DNA of 64,000 bases from Acholoe squamosa. Its lineage: Eukaryota > Annelida > Polychaeta > Phyllodocida > Polynoidae. This document shows positions 8,248 to 18,913 of this stretch, piece after piece. Both the position numbers and the translations under genes were made by a program. Numbering within the stretch: the first letter of the stretch is position 1; each line of letters starts with the position of its first letter. A model generated the notes under the pieces. The model was not told the DNA's origin and searched no databases. It saw only the letters and a program-made list of their open reading frames with translations. The stretch spans positions 12,834,395 to 12,898,394 of the forward strand of contig OX439049.1 in assembly GCA_949317995.1 (NCBI GenBank), given 5' to 3'.

Positions 8248-10935
8248 CGCTGGGGGATGACTTTTTGGGCCTTTCATCCGATGTGGTGGGGTCAAAGAGA
8301 TATTTGTCTGAATCCGGCTGTAGCTCCAGGTTAGTGAACTTAGTGAGTTCCACTAAGCTCCTAGAGGTAGAGGGGGCTTCCATTTTGGGGCAAAGAGGGG
8401 ATCTATATCTGGTGGGTGGTGATAGCTGGGGCATTGGGACAGTGTCTGATGGTGAAAGCTGGAAATCCGGCTGTCCCTTTTCCTTGATTACCAGGGTCAA
8501 GACGTGGGGGCTGGATGTTAGGGCCTTGTGTAGCCGTAGCCTCCAGAACAGAGGGCATCTCGGGTAACGTTCCAATTTAACTTGCTTGATCTTTCCGGCG
8601 ATTATGAAGGTCACTTCCCCCTTCCACTCCACTTCCAGATGGCGGCCGAAAGGGCTAGTTAGCCGGGGCTTAGCCACCTTGGGTGCCATGATGGAGAAAG
8701 GCCACAAGTTTCTGCCAAAGATCATCCTGCCGACGACGAAATCATAGGTCCTACCCTCTGAGTGGATTTGGAGGACGAATTTTGGCATCTCCGTGATATC
8801 ATCCACTCTAGCTAGGTAGGGCCAGTGTCGCCAGCATCTCCTGGCCAGGGCGCGGGCCAGGTACAAGGCTAGGAAAACTAGGATCCAGGCCCACATGGTA
8901 TCATACCTGCCAGCCTGGTATGGAGGCTGGTATTTCTCCAGGCTGCTTTCTGCATGTGGCGAAGTTGTTGCCTGAGGCGGCCACAAGCTGCTGATGTTCA
9001 GCACTAGCTTCCTTAAGGTGTTGAACTTTGCCGCGTCCGCCATGGTTGGTGTCTTCAGCGCAATGTGCATGGTGACTAGCTGCGCCAGTCTCGTCACGCG
9101 CAGCTGACCGTGGCACGTGATTGCACAGCACAAGATGGCCAGTAGCGGGGACAGAAGATGTAACCAGGGGGAATATTCCAGATGGTAGCCAAGATGCATT
9201 AATGTATTTACTGACAAGAAGGGTCTTGACTTGGTCAAACCTAGGGCGGCTTTCCTGAGGGCTATTACTTCTTTAAATATGGGCAATAATCTTTGGTTGT
9301 GGAGGTGTTTTAGATATTCAAAATTTGGTAGATCTAGGGTCCGGGGAATGGTTGTCATGGTGACGCCTGAAACATTGGCTGGTGGGTTGCCAAAATGGCG
9401 CCATAGAGGGAGGTTGATGGGTATCCTGACGAAGGGCCGTAATGTGGTGTTATGTATGCAGGAAAGATTTGAATTTATCATTATCATCCCAGCATTTCTA
9501 ATTGAGCACATGCATGGTACTGATATTACTGAAGAGGCTGCATTTTTAAGCTCAATTTGGCCTTCATTGGGGCATAGCATAAGTGAGGGCGATTCATTGG
9601 TAACTAATAGGTAGTCTGAGTGTGATATAGACTTAACTAAGCGTGGAATGGGGGCGGACATGTGTGCAGCAAAGCTGCATGTGTGGTGTACTGCGTCTGG
9701 TGTGTCTAACAGTAGTGACAGGGAGCATGTGGGGTTTAGGGGTGATAACAAAGGTAGGGGCCGGTCACAACTGATAAAGGTATCGTGTGTACACAGGTCC
9801 ATGTCGGCTTGTTGTAGCTCAATGTAGTGTGAGTGTGTTGGTGGTAATGCTATGAACGGGGGTAGTTTTTGTAAAAGGGTGTATCCTATTGAGTGGGGGT
9901 TGGAGGTATCGAAGGGGATGGGGAAGGTTTCTGTTCTATATATGGAATAGGTATTTTCCCCTAGACCTATGGGTACCGGTATGGTTATAAGTAATGTGGT
10001 ATTATCATTCCACTGTGCTCTAACTTTCCTTTTGTAGTAGAAGTCTACCGGTAATTTCAGAATATTTATTTCTGGGTGGTTGCTACTGAGGGCGTCTGAA
10101 AGGTTATTCAGTCCTATTTCTAATGTGTCGTGTGGGATGAGGGTGAGGGGTAGCTCGCCCTCCATGAGTGAATTTAGAGCAGATAATAGGTTGCTTAAGT
10201 CATCATGGAGATCGATGAGTGATTCTATTTGTGGATTTGCGGCCGAGAATAGCATTGAGTAGAAGGTATCCTGTTTGGTTTGTGATTCCAAATTTAGAAA
10301 AATGTCAGAAAGATTTGAGTCTAAATTTTGAAATCTATTTGCTAACAGTGATAAGGCGTCATCTGTGTCATTTTGGAATTCTGAGAAGGCGGTGAGTGTG
10401 TGATAATTATATTCTGACATATTTAAAAGGAAATGTGTGGCTAGTTCCACTACATGCATTTTGGTAGCGAATCTTTTGTCCAACTCTGACATCTCTGAAT
10501 TTAGGATATCAATTTCAGGCTGTGTTCCCAAACCTACCAGGATTCTCAGGATATCTCCTATGGGCTGGCCTGGGGCATTTCTTGGATATCTCATGGTGGG
10601 CGTGCTTACAATTTTGATTAGGTCATTCAGTAGGGTCTGTGATTTGTAGAAAAGGTTATCTAACATGTGATCCAAGTTTGTGGCTGTTTGGGTTATGTAT
10701 GGGGGTGCGCTGGGTTTCACTAGTGGAGAGATATTGTCTGGTTTTCTGAGGGGCTGGTCTAGGGTCAGGTTTAGGCTTAATACTAGTGGGTAATCCATGT
10801 AGTTGGAGAGGAGGGGTTGGTCCATTTTTGTAAAAATCACTCCAAAATTTGGTCTGAAGATGGTCCTTTGGTTAGATTCCTGGTGTACCAATCCGACAGT
10901 TGTGGCTAGGATTGCTGCTAGGGTAGTCATCAGGA
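8248..10935 (-). CDS. env: Envelope-like F-type glycoprotein, main exon
   Basis: Long ORF (901 codons from the internal ATG at 10930, to a stop at 8227-8225 if unspliced). Order along the ORF: hydrophobic leader (3-16); a minimal furin site RYPR (114-117); a Gly/hydrophobic fusion-peptide-like segment (124-135); a long heptad-rich region (140-255); a Cys-rich ectodomain (380-490) with several NxS/T sites; a hydrophobic segment (589-606); a second one (679-695); then about 200 residues of tail. This order resembles the baculovirus F / errantivirus Env family (class I fusion proteins), which is my inference. The exon starts after a poly-T acceptor (CTGCAG, exon start 10935) and ends at donor G|GTAAGT (8248). 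Joining to the gag leader would put a basic residue right before the hydrophobic leader, giving a good signal peptide. The two hydrophobic segments and long tail are unusual. Confidence 0.75.
9351..9364. promoter_or_regulatory. X-box-like motif, one of three
   Basis: GTTGTCATGGTGAC here, GTAGTCATGGTGAC at 7073-7086 and GTTGTTATGGTAAC at 7860-7873 resemble the RFX-factor X-box (GTNRCC...RGYAAC). Inside env the motif also encodes protein, so chance or protein constraint may explain it. Confidence 0.2.
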
Positions 10936-11021
10936 CTGCAGCCCTAAAAAAAAAAAATTTTTAAAGAATATGTAGGGTCTTAGAAAAATGATTTTGAAAA
11001 AGACATGAGGGAGCGGCGGTT

Positions 11022-11043
11022 TGTGTGTGTGTGTGTGTGTGTG
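11022..11043 (+). repeat. (GT)n microsatellite
   Basis: About eleven GT units followed by a G run, inside the short predicted intron between exon 2 and the envelope exon. Confidence 0.9.
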
Positions 11044-11222
11044 GGGGGGGTATTGCATTGGGTGCTTGTTTGTGTGTGGGGGGTTATGTGTGGGGTGTTG
11101 GTGAGATAAAAGGTTTGGAGGAAACAGGGGTGTGGGTTAGGGTGGTGTCTTTGTATGACCTTGGTTAGTAAGGTGTTAAAGATAATTGTAAGAAATATAA
11201 TATGTGAATGTAGGTAGCTTAC

Positions 11223-11747
11223 CCCTGCGTGAGTCTAAGCCGGGTACTTGGAGCCGGAAATATCTGGACCTGCCTGACCAGTGATACCATTCAAAGATGG
11301 CCTGTTGGAGAACCAGATCTATCGAATCGTTGATTGCTAGACTTCTGCCTACACTTGTAAAGTGTCTAGGCAGGTTAGCTAGCGGCTTCTCTGAAGCCAG
11401 GAGCGTCCTTGCGCTCAATAGGGCTAAGTAACTAGCCACATGCTGGTCAAACCTCGCCCAGATAGGTTTAGTGGGTGTGTCAGAGCACACCATAGTGAGT
11501 ACTGTTTTTATCACAGCTTGAACGCGATCATTGGTTAAGTCCATCTGCTTTAATACAGCAGGATTTGTCAAATAGAAAGCCACGTCACAGGGAGATATTC
11601 CCAGGACCAAGTTCCTATACCGGCAGATCAGAGATCTTAATTCAAGGATTTCTCTATCAGCGTCCAATAATCCCTCAGGACCCAATAGGTCATGTATGGT
11701 CCAGCAATCAATGGTATCCAATCTGTGGTTTGGAAAGAAATCAAATT
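11223..11747 (-). CDS. 174-codon accessory exon (exon 2), function unknown
   Basis: Open frame between an acceptor (CCCTGCAG, exon start 11747) and a donor (GG|GTAAGC, exon end 11223), both phase 1. There is no in-frame ATG near its start, so it depends on splicing. The gag-leader donor at 20851 would supply the AUG in frame. At its end it can splice in frame to the envelope exon (287-nt intron), or stop at 11178-11176 if the intron is kept. The product is rich in Leu/Ala helices with an aromatic/basic end (FEWYHWSGRSRYFRLQ). It may be a separate accessory protein or a long envelope leader. No family recognised. Confidence 0.5.
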
Positions 11748-13179
11748 CTGCAGGGTAAGTCTACCTGTGTAATAGTTTTTGGTTGAGTGTATTTGAGATA
11801 TTAGGTTCACACGAGATGGAGGATTCAGCAGGCACAAATATTGGGCAGTGAAGAGTGAAGATCATTCAACTTTTTCTAGATACTCTGAGCTCACACTACC
11901 ATTGGTGAATTGAGGAGTCTGGGCAGTATGACAACAAATATGTCATTACCAAATACAAGAACGACTGATGGTCTATGTACTAAAATGGACACTTAAGACA
12001 GGCCTACCTGGGCTGGCTGCATGCCCTGTTCGCCATGGTTGTCTCCAATCAGGCACTTGCTCTCAGAAAAACGGGAAGTGGTTGGAGATGGTGTATTATT
12101 GAGAATGGATAAGATTGGGGTGGGTCAAGGCTTATAAACCTGGTCGTGAGGGAAGCTAACCCTCAGTCGCAGATCTCCCATATAGGTATGTCTTGCCCTT
12201 AAAAGGCTTGGCCTTATCTTATTGGATGAATGCAGTGGGGGCAGGCCTGCCCCGTATGCAAATCTCTGGTGGTCTCTGCGCTGAGGCCTGGTATGTATTG
12301 ATTAAAAATTGGAATTTTTAGGTCAAGAAGGTTGGTAGATGCTGGTCAAGGTTATGATTGACCTCTGACCGGGTGGGTTTGCCTGCTTTGTGGAAGCCTG
12401 GCGTGAAATTGGGGCTGTGGTTGATTACAGCCAATCAGAAAGGTATTCCACCTGCATTACCGGATCTGAGAAAAACAGGGGTGCAAACATGGTTGGAGCA
12501 TGGGAGACAGGGACTCCTACAGTAGGCGTGTCGGTGGCAAGAATACCGAATTTAACAGGAGTCCTGACAAGCCATCAAGCCGGTGTATGAATGTATAAAA
12601 TAAAAATTTTATACATATACCCTAGAATGCGCTGCTGCCTTGGGTAGTATATGTGGCGTATCGAACCATTAAATGTGGGTGTGCTGAAGGCGTCCATGGG
12701 CGCGGAAAAACTAAATCTCCAAGACTCATTTCAGTGTTATGTAACTTTCATACAACGTATGACAAAAAGGAAAAAGGGTGTATTGGTGTTTTTGAGAAGA
12801 AAAGAAAAAGAAAAAGAAAAAAATTGATGAATAGAAAACAGGAAAAATAAAATAAAAGATCTGGGATGGGGGTTGGGTGTTGGGAGGTTTCTGGGAGGTG
12901 GTCAGTATTTGGTGTTGGACAGGTGGCGCGTGGGGTGCTGGGTGTAATGTGGTTGGTATGTATGTGCTCTGAGGGTAATGTGTTTGGCAAATTAAGTGGG
13001 GGGGGGCGGTGGTGGATGCGGATTTCTGCACTTGATCAGGGATCAAGGTGTAGGCACGTGGTGGTTATCCAGATCACTGGTGCATAGGATGGAGGTATGT
13101 TTGACTTGCAGTGTATTTGGTTGTGGTGTTTTGGGGGGGGCTGTGCTTTTTGGTGTGTGAGAGTGTGTAGTTTGCGTAT
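11748..13179 (-). other. Untranslated spacer between integrase and exon 2
   Basis: No sense ORF of note. Contains an A/G-rich run on the plus strand (12795-12830), an acceptor for exon 2 at its low-coordinate end and AT-rich patches near 12588-12615. Confidence 0.5.
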
Positions 13180-13920
13180 TTATTTTTGCTGATGGCGCTT
13201 TTTAGCCTTTTTTGGTGGTGAGAAACTGACAATACCCTTTTTGGCTGGTCTCCCTCTCTTTCTTTTTGGTGGGGGAGTGGGGGTATTGGTGGAAGGTGTT
13301 AAGTTCAAGTCTGGGTCGTAGAGAGATAAAACCGGGCCAGTCTGTAGTCTTTTGACTATGGCTTTGGCGCTGGCTTTGGATGTTGGTGTTCTCAATCTGG
13401 ACACATGTACTGCTTTTTTGAAAACTTTGCCATCCTGCAATCTTTTGACGATTGCAGTTACTAATGAGGTCATTTTCACGATGATATATGGGCCAGAGTA
13501 GGTAGGCTGCAGCTTTTTACTTGTGTGTTTTACCAGCAGGTTGGGAATGTGTAAATACACGAGCTGACCTGTGGCATATGTACTAAGTTCTGCTGAGGCG
13601 TCGTGTTTTGCCTTCATCTTTTTGTGAACTTTGATCATGTTTTCTGCTGCCTTCAATTGAATATCATCCCTGAGGTTGAGCAAATGTAGGGCCATACCTT
13701 CCCTTTGTTTGGTATCACTTAGTGATGTGCCTAGTGCTAGGGCTGCTTCTGTTGGTAAGTGAGATTGTTTGCCAAATACCAAAAGATTTGGTGAGTAGCC
13801 CAGAGCGCTGGAGACTGTATTGTTCATGCTGAAAATTACAGCCTGTAAGAAGGTGGACCAGTGTTTTTGTGATTTTGACACAAAAGCTCTCAGGGAGGAT
13901 TCAATAGTCTGGTGCTGGCG
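13180..13920 (-). pseudogene. pol: Integrase C-terminal part, frameshifted from the rest of pol
   Basis: In the -1 frame relative to upstream pol. It continues the catalytic core helix (QHQTIESSLRAF), then a GPY/F-type module (YSGPYIIVK) and a basic tail with an AT-hook-like KRGRPAK and NLS-like Lys/Arg clusters (PPKKAKKR). The join to the upstream frame is disrupted by one extra base at 13921, directly after the codon for the catalytic Glu (13924-13922). The tail has no recognisable chromodomain; the AT-hook-like motif may serve in chromatin targeting, which is inference. Confidence 0.8.
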
Positions 13921-15334
13921 CCTCACATAGAGCTTGTGATCGGCTCCAATGTGCTGACCCTGTGACATGTTTAATGCCAAATTTCTTGCAGAAAAGTGCA
14001 AAGAATTTTGAGGTGAATTGTTTGGCATTATCAGTGTTAAGTACTGAAGGTGTACCGTGGATGCAAATGACTCTTTGGAAGAATCCAAGTGCCACAATGG
14101 CGCTTGTGTTTTCCTCAGTTGACCATGCAGTGACGTGCCTAGTGGCGTGGTCTGTCACCACATGTATGTAGTGTGAGCCATCTACAGCCTTGGAGAATGG
14201 GCCTATAGTGTCCATAGTTAAATGGGAATAGGCAGTCAGTACCGGTTCACGAAGGGTCATAGGTGTTTTGAGATTTTTGGGCTTCTTTTTGGTGGTGAGG
14301 CATGCATGACATGTGCCACAAAAATCAAACACCTGTTTGAACATTGAGCGCCAGTAGTAACGTGACCTTATGGCTGCGTAGGTTTTCACTGAACCCAGGT
14401 GGCCACCTAGAGGTGAGCAGTGGGTGGATTCAATGAGGGACTCTGCCCAGATTTCTGGGATCACGATTTGTAATGTAGGATCCAATGAGTGGCCCATTAC
14501 AGTATCTGTGATCCTGAAAAGAACCTCGTCAAGAATGATGAACTGATCATGGTTTCTTAGAATCTGATTTATCAAACCAGAGTCATGTGGCAATTGACCT
14601 TTTTCAATGTAATTTAGCATGGATGAGGCAAAAAGGTCTTTTTGTTGAGCCTCAATTAATGCTTCTCTTGATGGGGTGAGGGAGTGATGTTTGCAAATTT
14701 TGGTGATGGCACTCTCAGCTATAGGTAAAACCTTCTGAGATAACTTGACCCTTCTAGCATTGGCGGCCTTCACTGAAACCCTGGGTGACCTGGGCGCACT
14801 GGGTCGACCCCTTGACCTAGTTGTGGTGGATTTGACCTTCTTAGGTCGGGTCGGCTTGGTGTGCTTGGTGCTGGGTTCTGATTGGCCGATGGTCGGGGGT
14901 GTGTCTTGTGTGTTCCGGGACTGGGCCCTGGTCAAGACGCATAGCTCTGAATATCCCTTGGGTGTTTTAGAATATATTCTTTCAGAGCTATTTTTCTTTG
15001 CAACTACTCCTCTTGGTAATTTTCCTGTGCTTCCCCAAATTCTTCCTCCCTTTAGTATCGATCTGGGAGGTCCCATTAAGACAGGGTTATTTGGTACTGG
15101 CGCGTTTGATTTAAAAACCTTGGTCATGGTAATATCAGAGAAAGTCACTTTCTTAGGGGGGAGGATGATCTGTCCCTTTGATCTTATTGGTACTGGATCA
15201 TCAGAGCTTGGTGAGTATTTCCTCCTGGAGAGGAAATCAGCCACAATGTTGGCTCTGCCCTGCAGGTACTTTACTTCAAAATCATATGACATGACTGTAT
15301 CCACCCATCTAGCCAATCTTCCATTTGTGATATT
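13901..15334 (-). pseudogene. pol: RNase H end and integrase core
   Basis: Same frame as the PR-RT part, separated from it by one UAG (15337-15335). It starts with the last RNase H residues and a connection (RLARW, VADFLSRR), a basic linker with an AT-hook-like RSRGRP near 14800, the integrase zinc region (HCSPLGGH and CGTCHAC, about 14430-14290) and the DDE core. Asp lies near 14208 (TMDTIGPF), Asp near 14032 (TDNAKQF) and Glu at 13924-13922, with exactly 35 residues between the last two, as in retroviral and Ty3/gypsy integrases. Beyond Glu the frame is lost through a one-base insertion and ends at 13903-13901. Confidence 0.85.
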
Positions 15335-17698
15335 CTATTTTTTATTAAAAAGAGAGACTAGGGCTGTATGGTCTGAATACACTTTGAAGTGGGTTCCATC
15401 CACATAGTGGTGGAATTTCTTTACCGCATAGACAATACCTAAGAGTTCCTTGTCTGTTATACCGTATCTGGTTTCTTGAGGGGTCAAACCTCTTCCTGCA
15501 AATTCTATTGGCCTGTAGAAACCATGTTCATCAACCTGAGTGATCACGGCTCCCAGGCTGTAATTGCTTGAGTCAGTGAAAATCACAAAAGGCTTCCTGT
15601 AATCAGGGAATTTGAGGATGGCTTCCGTGCAGATTGAGGCCTTGATTTTCTCAAAGGCTCTTTGACAGTCTGCGGTCCATGCAAAAGCACTCTTGGTGGC
15701 ATCGTAGAGTGGCTTCATTATGTGGGCAAAACCCTTAATGAATCTTTTGTAGAATTGTGCCATACCATTGAAACATCTAAGGTCATGGATGTTTTTGGGT
15801 GGTGGGAAGGTTTTGACTGGCCAGATTTTGTCTGGGGAAGGTGACACACCATGCTGGTCTACAGAAAAACCCAAGAAATCCATCTTGGTTGTGCCAAATT
15901 CACATTTTTCAGATTTCAGTTTGATATTTCCCTTTATGAAAAGTTTGAGTACCTCATCTAGATCTTGTAGATGTCTCTCCCAGGTGGGACTGTATATAGC
16001 TACATCATCGACGTAGGCTACAGCGTTTCTGTATTTACATTTCATGAGCAGCTGTTCCATAACATTCATGAAGGATAGGCCTGATGTTTTGAGTCCCATG
16101 GGCAATACTTTTGCCATGTATCTGGTTCCATTTGCAGAGAAGGTGGTGATAGGTCTGGATTCTTCCGCTAGGGGGATCTGGTGGTAGGCGCTGTAGACAT
16201 CTAATTTAGAGAAAAACTTGGCGCCTGTTCTACCAATTTGCTGCATGAGATCGTCTGCCCTTGGGAAGGAATATGAAAAGGACTTGAGGTTTTGGTTAAC
16301 CCATCTGTAGTCCACTACAATCCTCCATCCTGATGCTACAGATCTGTCACCTTGGGGTTTTGGTACCAAGAAGGCTGGGGAGTTCCACTCACAAGGCTTT
16401 GTACATTCCTCAATTACTCCCTGCTTCAGGTGTTTCTCCAGGAGCTCTCTTTGAAAAATCTCCTTGTGTGGGGACATTCTGTATGACGGTCTGTTACAGG
16501 GTTTGAAGTCTGGGATCAGTTCAAGTTTGATCTCATTCTCTACATTTAGACCGATAGCACTGTCATTAAGTACAAAGGCCTGCCTGTTTTCTTCAACAAT
16601 ATTGCGGATTTGCTCCTTCTGTTTGTCATTGAGCTGCTCACAGATTTTATACTTTAGAGGCTCGTTGCTTTTAGGGAGCTGTTGCAATGGATCATCCCCA
16701 CAATTAATTGGGAAAAGATCTTTGGCAGATCTGCTGTCCTTTTTTGAAGGCTGCTGGTCTTCAAGGGAACCTATGGGCACAGCTTTTTCGATATTGAAAA
16801 GCTTGAAGGTACCTAGGGTGGTATGTCTTTTCAATGGTACGGGAAAATCATTTGGATTTGCCATAGTTACCGGTATTAATTTTGACTCTGTCTTGGGTTT
16901 AACCAAGGCATGTTTGATCAGTATTGGTAATCTGAGACCAATGTTTTCAGTGATGCCTGTTGAGTTGATAATGTCCTGTGGCCCAGCTACAAAGGCATTT
17001 AGAGTTGCCTCAGAATTTGGTGGGATAATTGAATCTTCAGTAGGTCTGATTGGGTACCCTATGGGAGGTTTTGGTCTGAAACTGAGCCTGGCCTTGTATT
17101 TGGTCATAAAGTTTACGCCAAGGATGAGTGGGTGGTTCAGTTTGGGGACAATATGGAATTTACAAGAGAATTCTGCTCCCTGAATCAAGAATTTTAGTGT
17201 TATTGAGTTGTTTACCTGTACTGAGGATTTGTCTGCTAGGAGTACAACAAGTCTGGATCTGTTACCGTGAAGGAAGTTAGGGCTGTTTGACACTCTATCT
17301 GCCATTTTCTGACTGATGAAAGATAGGGAGGCACCTGAGTCTATCAATGCTCTGTATAGATGGTCATTTATGTCGACAAACACAGATCCCTTAGTCAAAT
17401 CAGTATTAATGTAAGAGACCTTACCTTGCTGCCCATACTTATCTGTTCTGATCCTGAGTCGCAGTCTGGTCACCCTCCTGCTGTCGTCCTCACAGCAGTC
17501 CTCACTGTCTGAAGATGAGCTGTAATCCAGCTTTGGTTGGAATTTAATTTTGTTTTTGCTGGTAGGGGGCCGTAGTGAATTGAGTTCTGCATCACTGTGA
17601 ACACCGGTAGGTTGATGGCGTGTGGGGGGCGTTCCAGGTTTCTTTTTCGCTGAGGTGGGGGCGGGGTTGCTAGGTGCAAGGTAGCCTTCCCCCGAAAC
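15335..17698 (-). CDS. pol: Pol: protease, reverse transcriptase, RNase H (N part)
   Basis: Opens directly after the Gag UAG (17701-17699) in the Gag frame; it has no ATG of its own near the start, so it should be made by readthrough as a Gag-Pol fusion. In order: a Pro/Lys-rich spacer, an acidic Ser stretch, an aspartic protease (LIDSGASLSFIS, near 17345-17310), reverse transcriptase with the AYVDDVAIYS active site at about 16020-15990, and RNase H with FTDSSNYSLG, KELLGI and YSDHTALV carrying the catalytic Asp/Glu/Asp. The layout and motifs are Ty3/gypsy type. The frame is 787 codons and stops at UAG 15337-15335 inside RNase H, where related proteins read on, so this is probably a point mutation. 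Confidence 0.9.
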   Translation of the reverse strand, partial: VSGEGYLAPSNPAPTSAKKKPGTPPTRHQPTGVHSDAELNSLRPPTSKNKIKFQPKLDYSSSSDSEDCCEDDSRRVTRLRLRIRTDKYGQQGKVSYINTDLTKGSVFVDINDHLYRALIDSGASLSFISQKMADRVSNSPNFLHGNRSRLVVLLADKSSVQVNNSITLKFLIQGAEFSCKFHIVPKLNHPLILGVNFMTKYKARLSFRPKPPIGYPIRPTEDSIIPPNSEATLNAFVAGPQDIINSTGITENIGLRLPILIKHALVKPKTESKLIPVTMANPNDFPVPLKRHTTLGTFKLFNIEKAVPIGSLEDQQPSKKDSRSAKDLFPINCGDDPLQQLPKSNEPLKYKICEQLNDKQKEQIRNIVEENRQAFVLNDSAIGLNVENEIKLELIPDFKPCNRPSYRMSPHKEIFQRELLEKHLKQGVIEECTKPCEWNSPAFLVPKPQGDRSVASGWRIVVDYRWVNQNLKSFSYSFPRADDLMQQIGRTGAKFFSKLDVYSAYHQIPLAEESRPITTFSANGTRYMAKVLPMGLKTSGLSFMNVMEQLLMKCKYRNAVAYVDDVAIYSPTWERHLQDLDEVLKLFIKGNIKLKSEKCEFGTTKMDFLGFSVDQHGVSPSPDKIWPVKTFPPPKNIHDLRCFNGMAQFYKRFIKGFAHIMKPLYDATKSAFAWTADCQRAFEKIKASICTEAILKFPDYRKPFVIFTDSSNYSLGAVITQVDEHGFYRPIEFAGRGLTPQETRYGITDKELLGIVYAVKKFHHYVDGTHFKVYSDHTALVSLFNKK

Positions 17699-17701
17699 CT
17701 A
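17657..17701 (-). promoter_or_regulatory. Gag-Pol UAG readthrough site with downstream stem
   Basis: UAG at 17701-17699 separates Gag and Pol in one frame. Five bases later the RNA has GGGGG (17693-17689), complementary to C runs at 17666-17663 and 17661-17657. Between them a small hairpin can form (AAGG 17688-17685 with CCUU 17681-17678). Gammaretroviruses use a UAG followed by a structured element in the same way; by analogy this is a programmed readthrough signal. Confidence 0.6.
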
Positions 17702-18874
17702 TTCATTGTCATTTGTATCGTGGCCATCCTCCTCATGGTCATCCTCTTCTGGGTTGCTGTCCATGTTATTGAGGTTGGCTTCACTCTCTGATTCAGAGGT
17801 GTATTTATTTTGGTCCCTTTTAGGGTATCTGCCAGGGGTTCTGTCTCTGGGTTTTCTTTTGGCCTGAGATATGTCATCAGTGATGGTGAAAACAGAGGGG
17901 ACCACGAGTTTCTTGAAGGAAACTTGATTGTTGTCAGTGGGGGTGGTGGCCACAGGGATGAAAAATACGTTCCTGTTGCTGTCACTGGACTGGGATCTCC
18001 TGTAGTTACTTGGAGAAGTGCCCCTGTTGTTGTAGGGCTGGTTGTTTCTGTTGTAAGACTCGGATCTGTCGCCAGAAGGGGTTCTAAATCTGGTCCTCCT
18101 GTTGTTGGGGTCAGATTGGCTGTTAAAACCACTTCTGTACTTGGCTTCATATTGCTTGCTGTAGCTACCACTGGGGAGTCTGTCTTCCTTCTTTTGGTTG
18201 TTATTTTGGTAGTTGTCCTTTCTGGATCTCTGATAGTTATTTTTTGTGTTGTTGTTCTTGTTATTATTGTAGCTGTTGTTGTGGCCCATGGCGCAGAGAT
18301 CTGCTGATTGGCTGGAGGCCTGGGCAATGCTGTTTGCTTCTATGTTCAGCTCCTGCTTGAGTGCTAAACGTTCAACGTCAGCTATTTTCTCAGGAGTGTC
18401 GGACAGAACCACGTTTTTGATTTCTGGTCTGAGGCCATTTAGCAGGTAGTCTACCTGAACGGATTCATCTAGGTTACTGTTGGCCAGCAGTAGAGTCATG
18501 TCTGAGATATAATCCTCTACAGACTCTTTTGGTTGCTGTTTTCTGGTCCTGTACCCTTTAATGATAGTTGCAGGGTCAAGCTGGCCAAAACGCTTCAGGA
18601 AGGCTGTGTAAACGGCTTCTGCGTCATAGATGATGGGTTTATCAAATATGTTGGCGTAGAACCATTGAGCAGCTCTGCCTTTGAGGAAGGTGTACATACA
18701 TGATGCATGTAGGTCTGGTCTAGTGGCGTGGACGTTCCTGATCCAAAATTTGAATTCTGCTATGAATTTGGAGGCAGATCTGTATGGAGATGGTTTGTCA
18801 AAAGGCTCAGGTTTGTTGAATGAGCTCATTTGTACTGAGGTGAGTTTGTCATGATTGAAGCTTATGTTACCCAT
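17702..18874 (-). CDS. gag: Gag capsid-type protein (391 aa)
   Basis: Starts at ATG 18874, which has A at -3 and G at +4. Residues about 20-165 look like a retrotransposon Gag capsid: KFWIRNVHATRPD, GRAAQWF, FLKRFGQL, ESVEDYI and LLNGLRPEI occur in the usual order. The rest is low in complexity: Asn/Lys/Arg/Gln-rich (180-300), then Ser-rich, ending in a very acidic tail (EEDDHEEDGHDTND). There is no CCHC zinc knuckle; RNA binding may rest on the Asn/Arg-rich part. It is in frame with the preceding 648-codon ORF, from which it is parted by UGA and 13 codons, and with pol, which follows its UAG. Confidence 0.85.
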
Positions 18875-18913
18875 ACTTCCAGTGACGTGTGCAGGTGCCT
18901 GTGGGTATGGGGT

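Noticed and set aside
11176-11222. Reading exon 2 straight on to its stop as the only product
   Set aside because: Possible by intron retention, but the strong GTAAGC donor and in-phase acceptor make splicing more likely.
13962-14097. Start of the 305-codon ORF as a separate gene
   Set aside because: Upstream of 13920 this frame is only an alternative reading of the integrase core; the real coding part starts at the frameshift.
16464-17183. 239-codon plus-strand ORF, and a 220-codon one at 14745-15407
   Set aside because: Antisense shadows of pol, whose minus-strand frame carries clear protease, RT and integrase motifs.
17470-18327. 285-codon minus-strand ORF overlapping the Gag tail
   Set aside because: Thr/Pro-rich shadow of the Asn/Ser-rich Gag coding sequence in another frame, crossing the Gag stop without domains; Pol is in the Gag frame, not this one.
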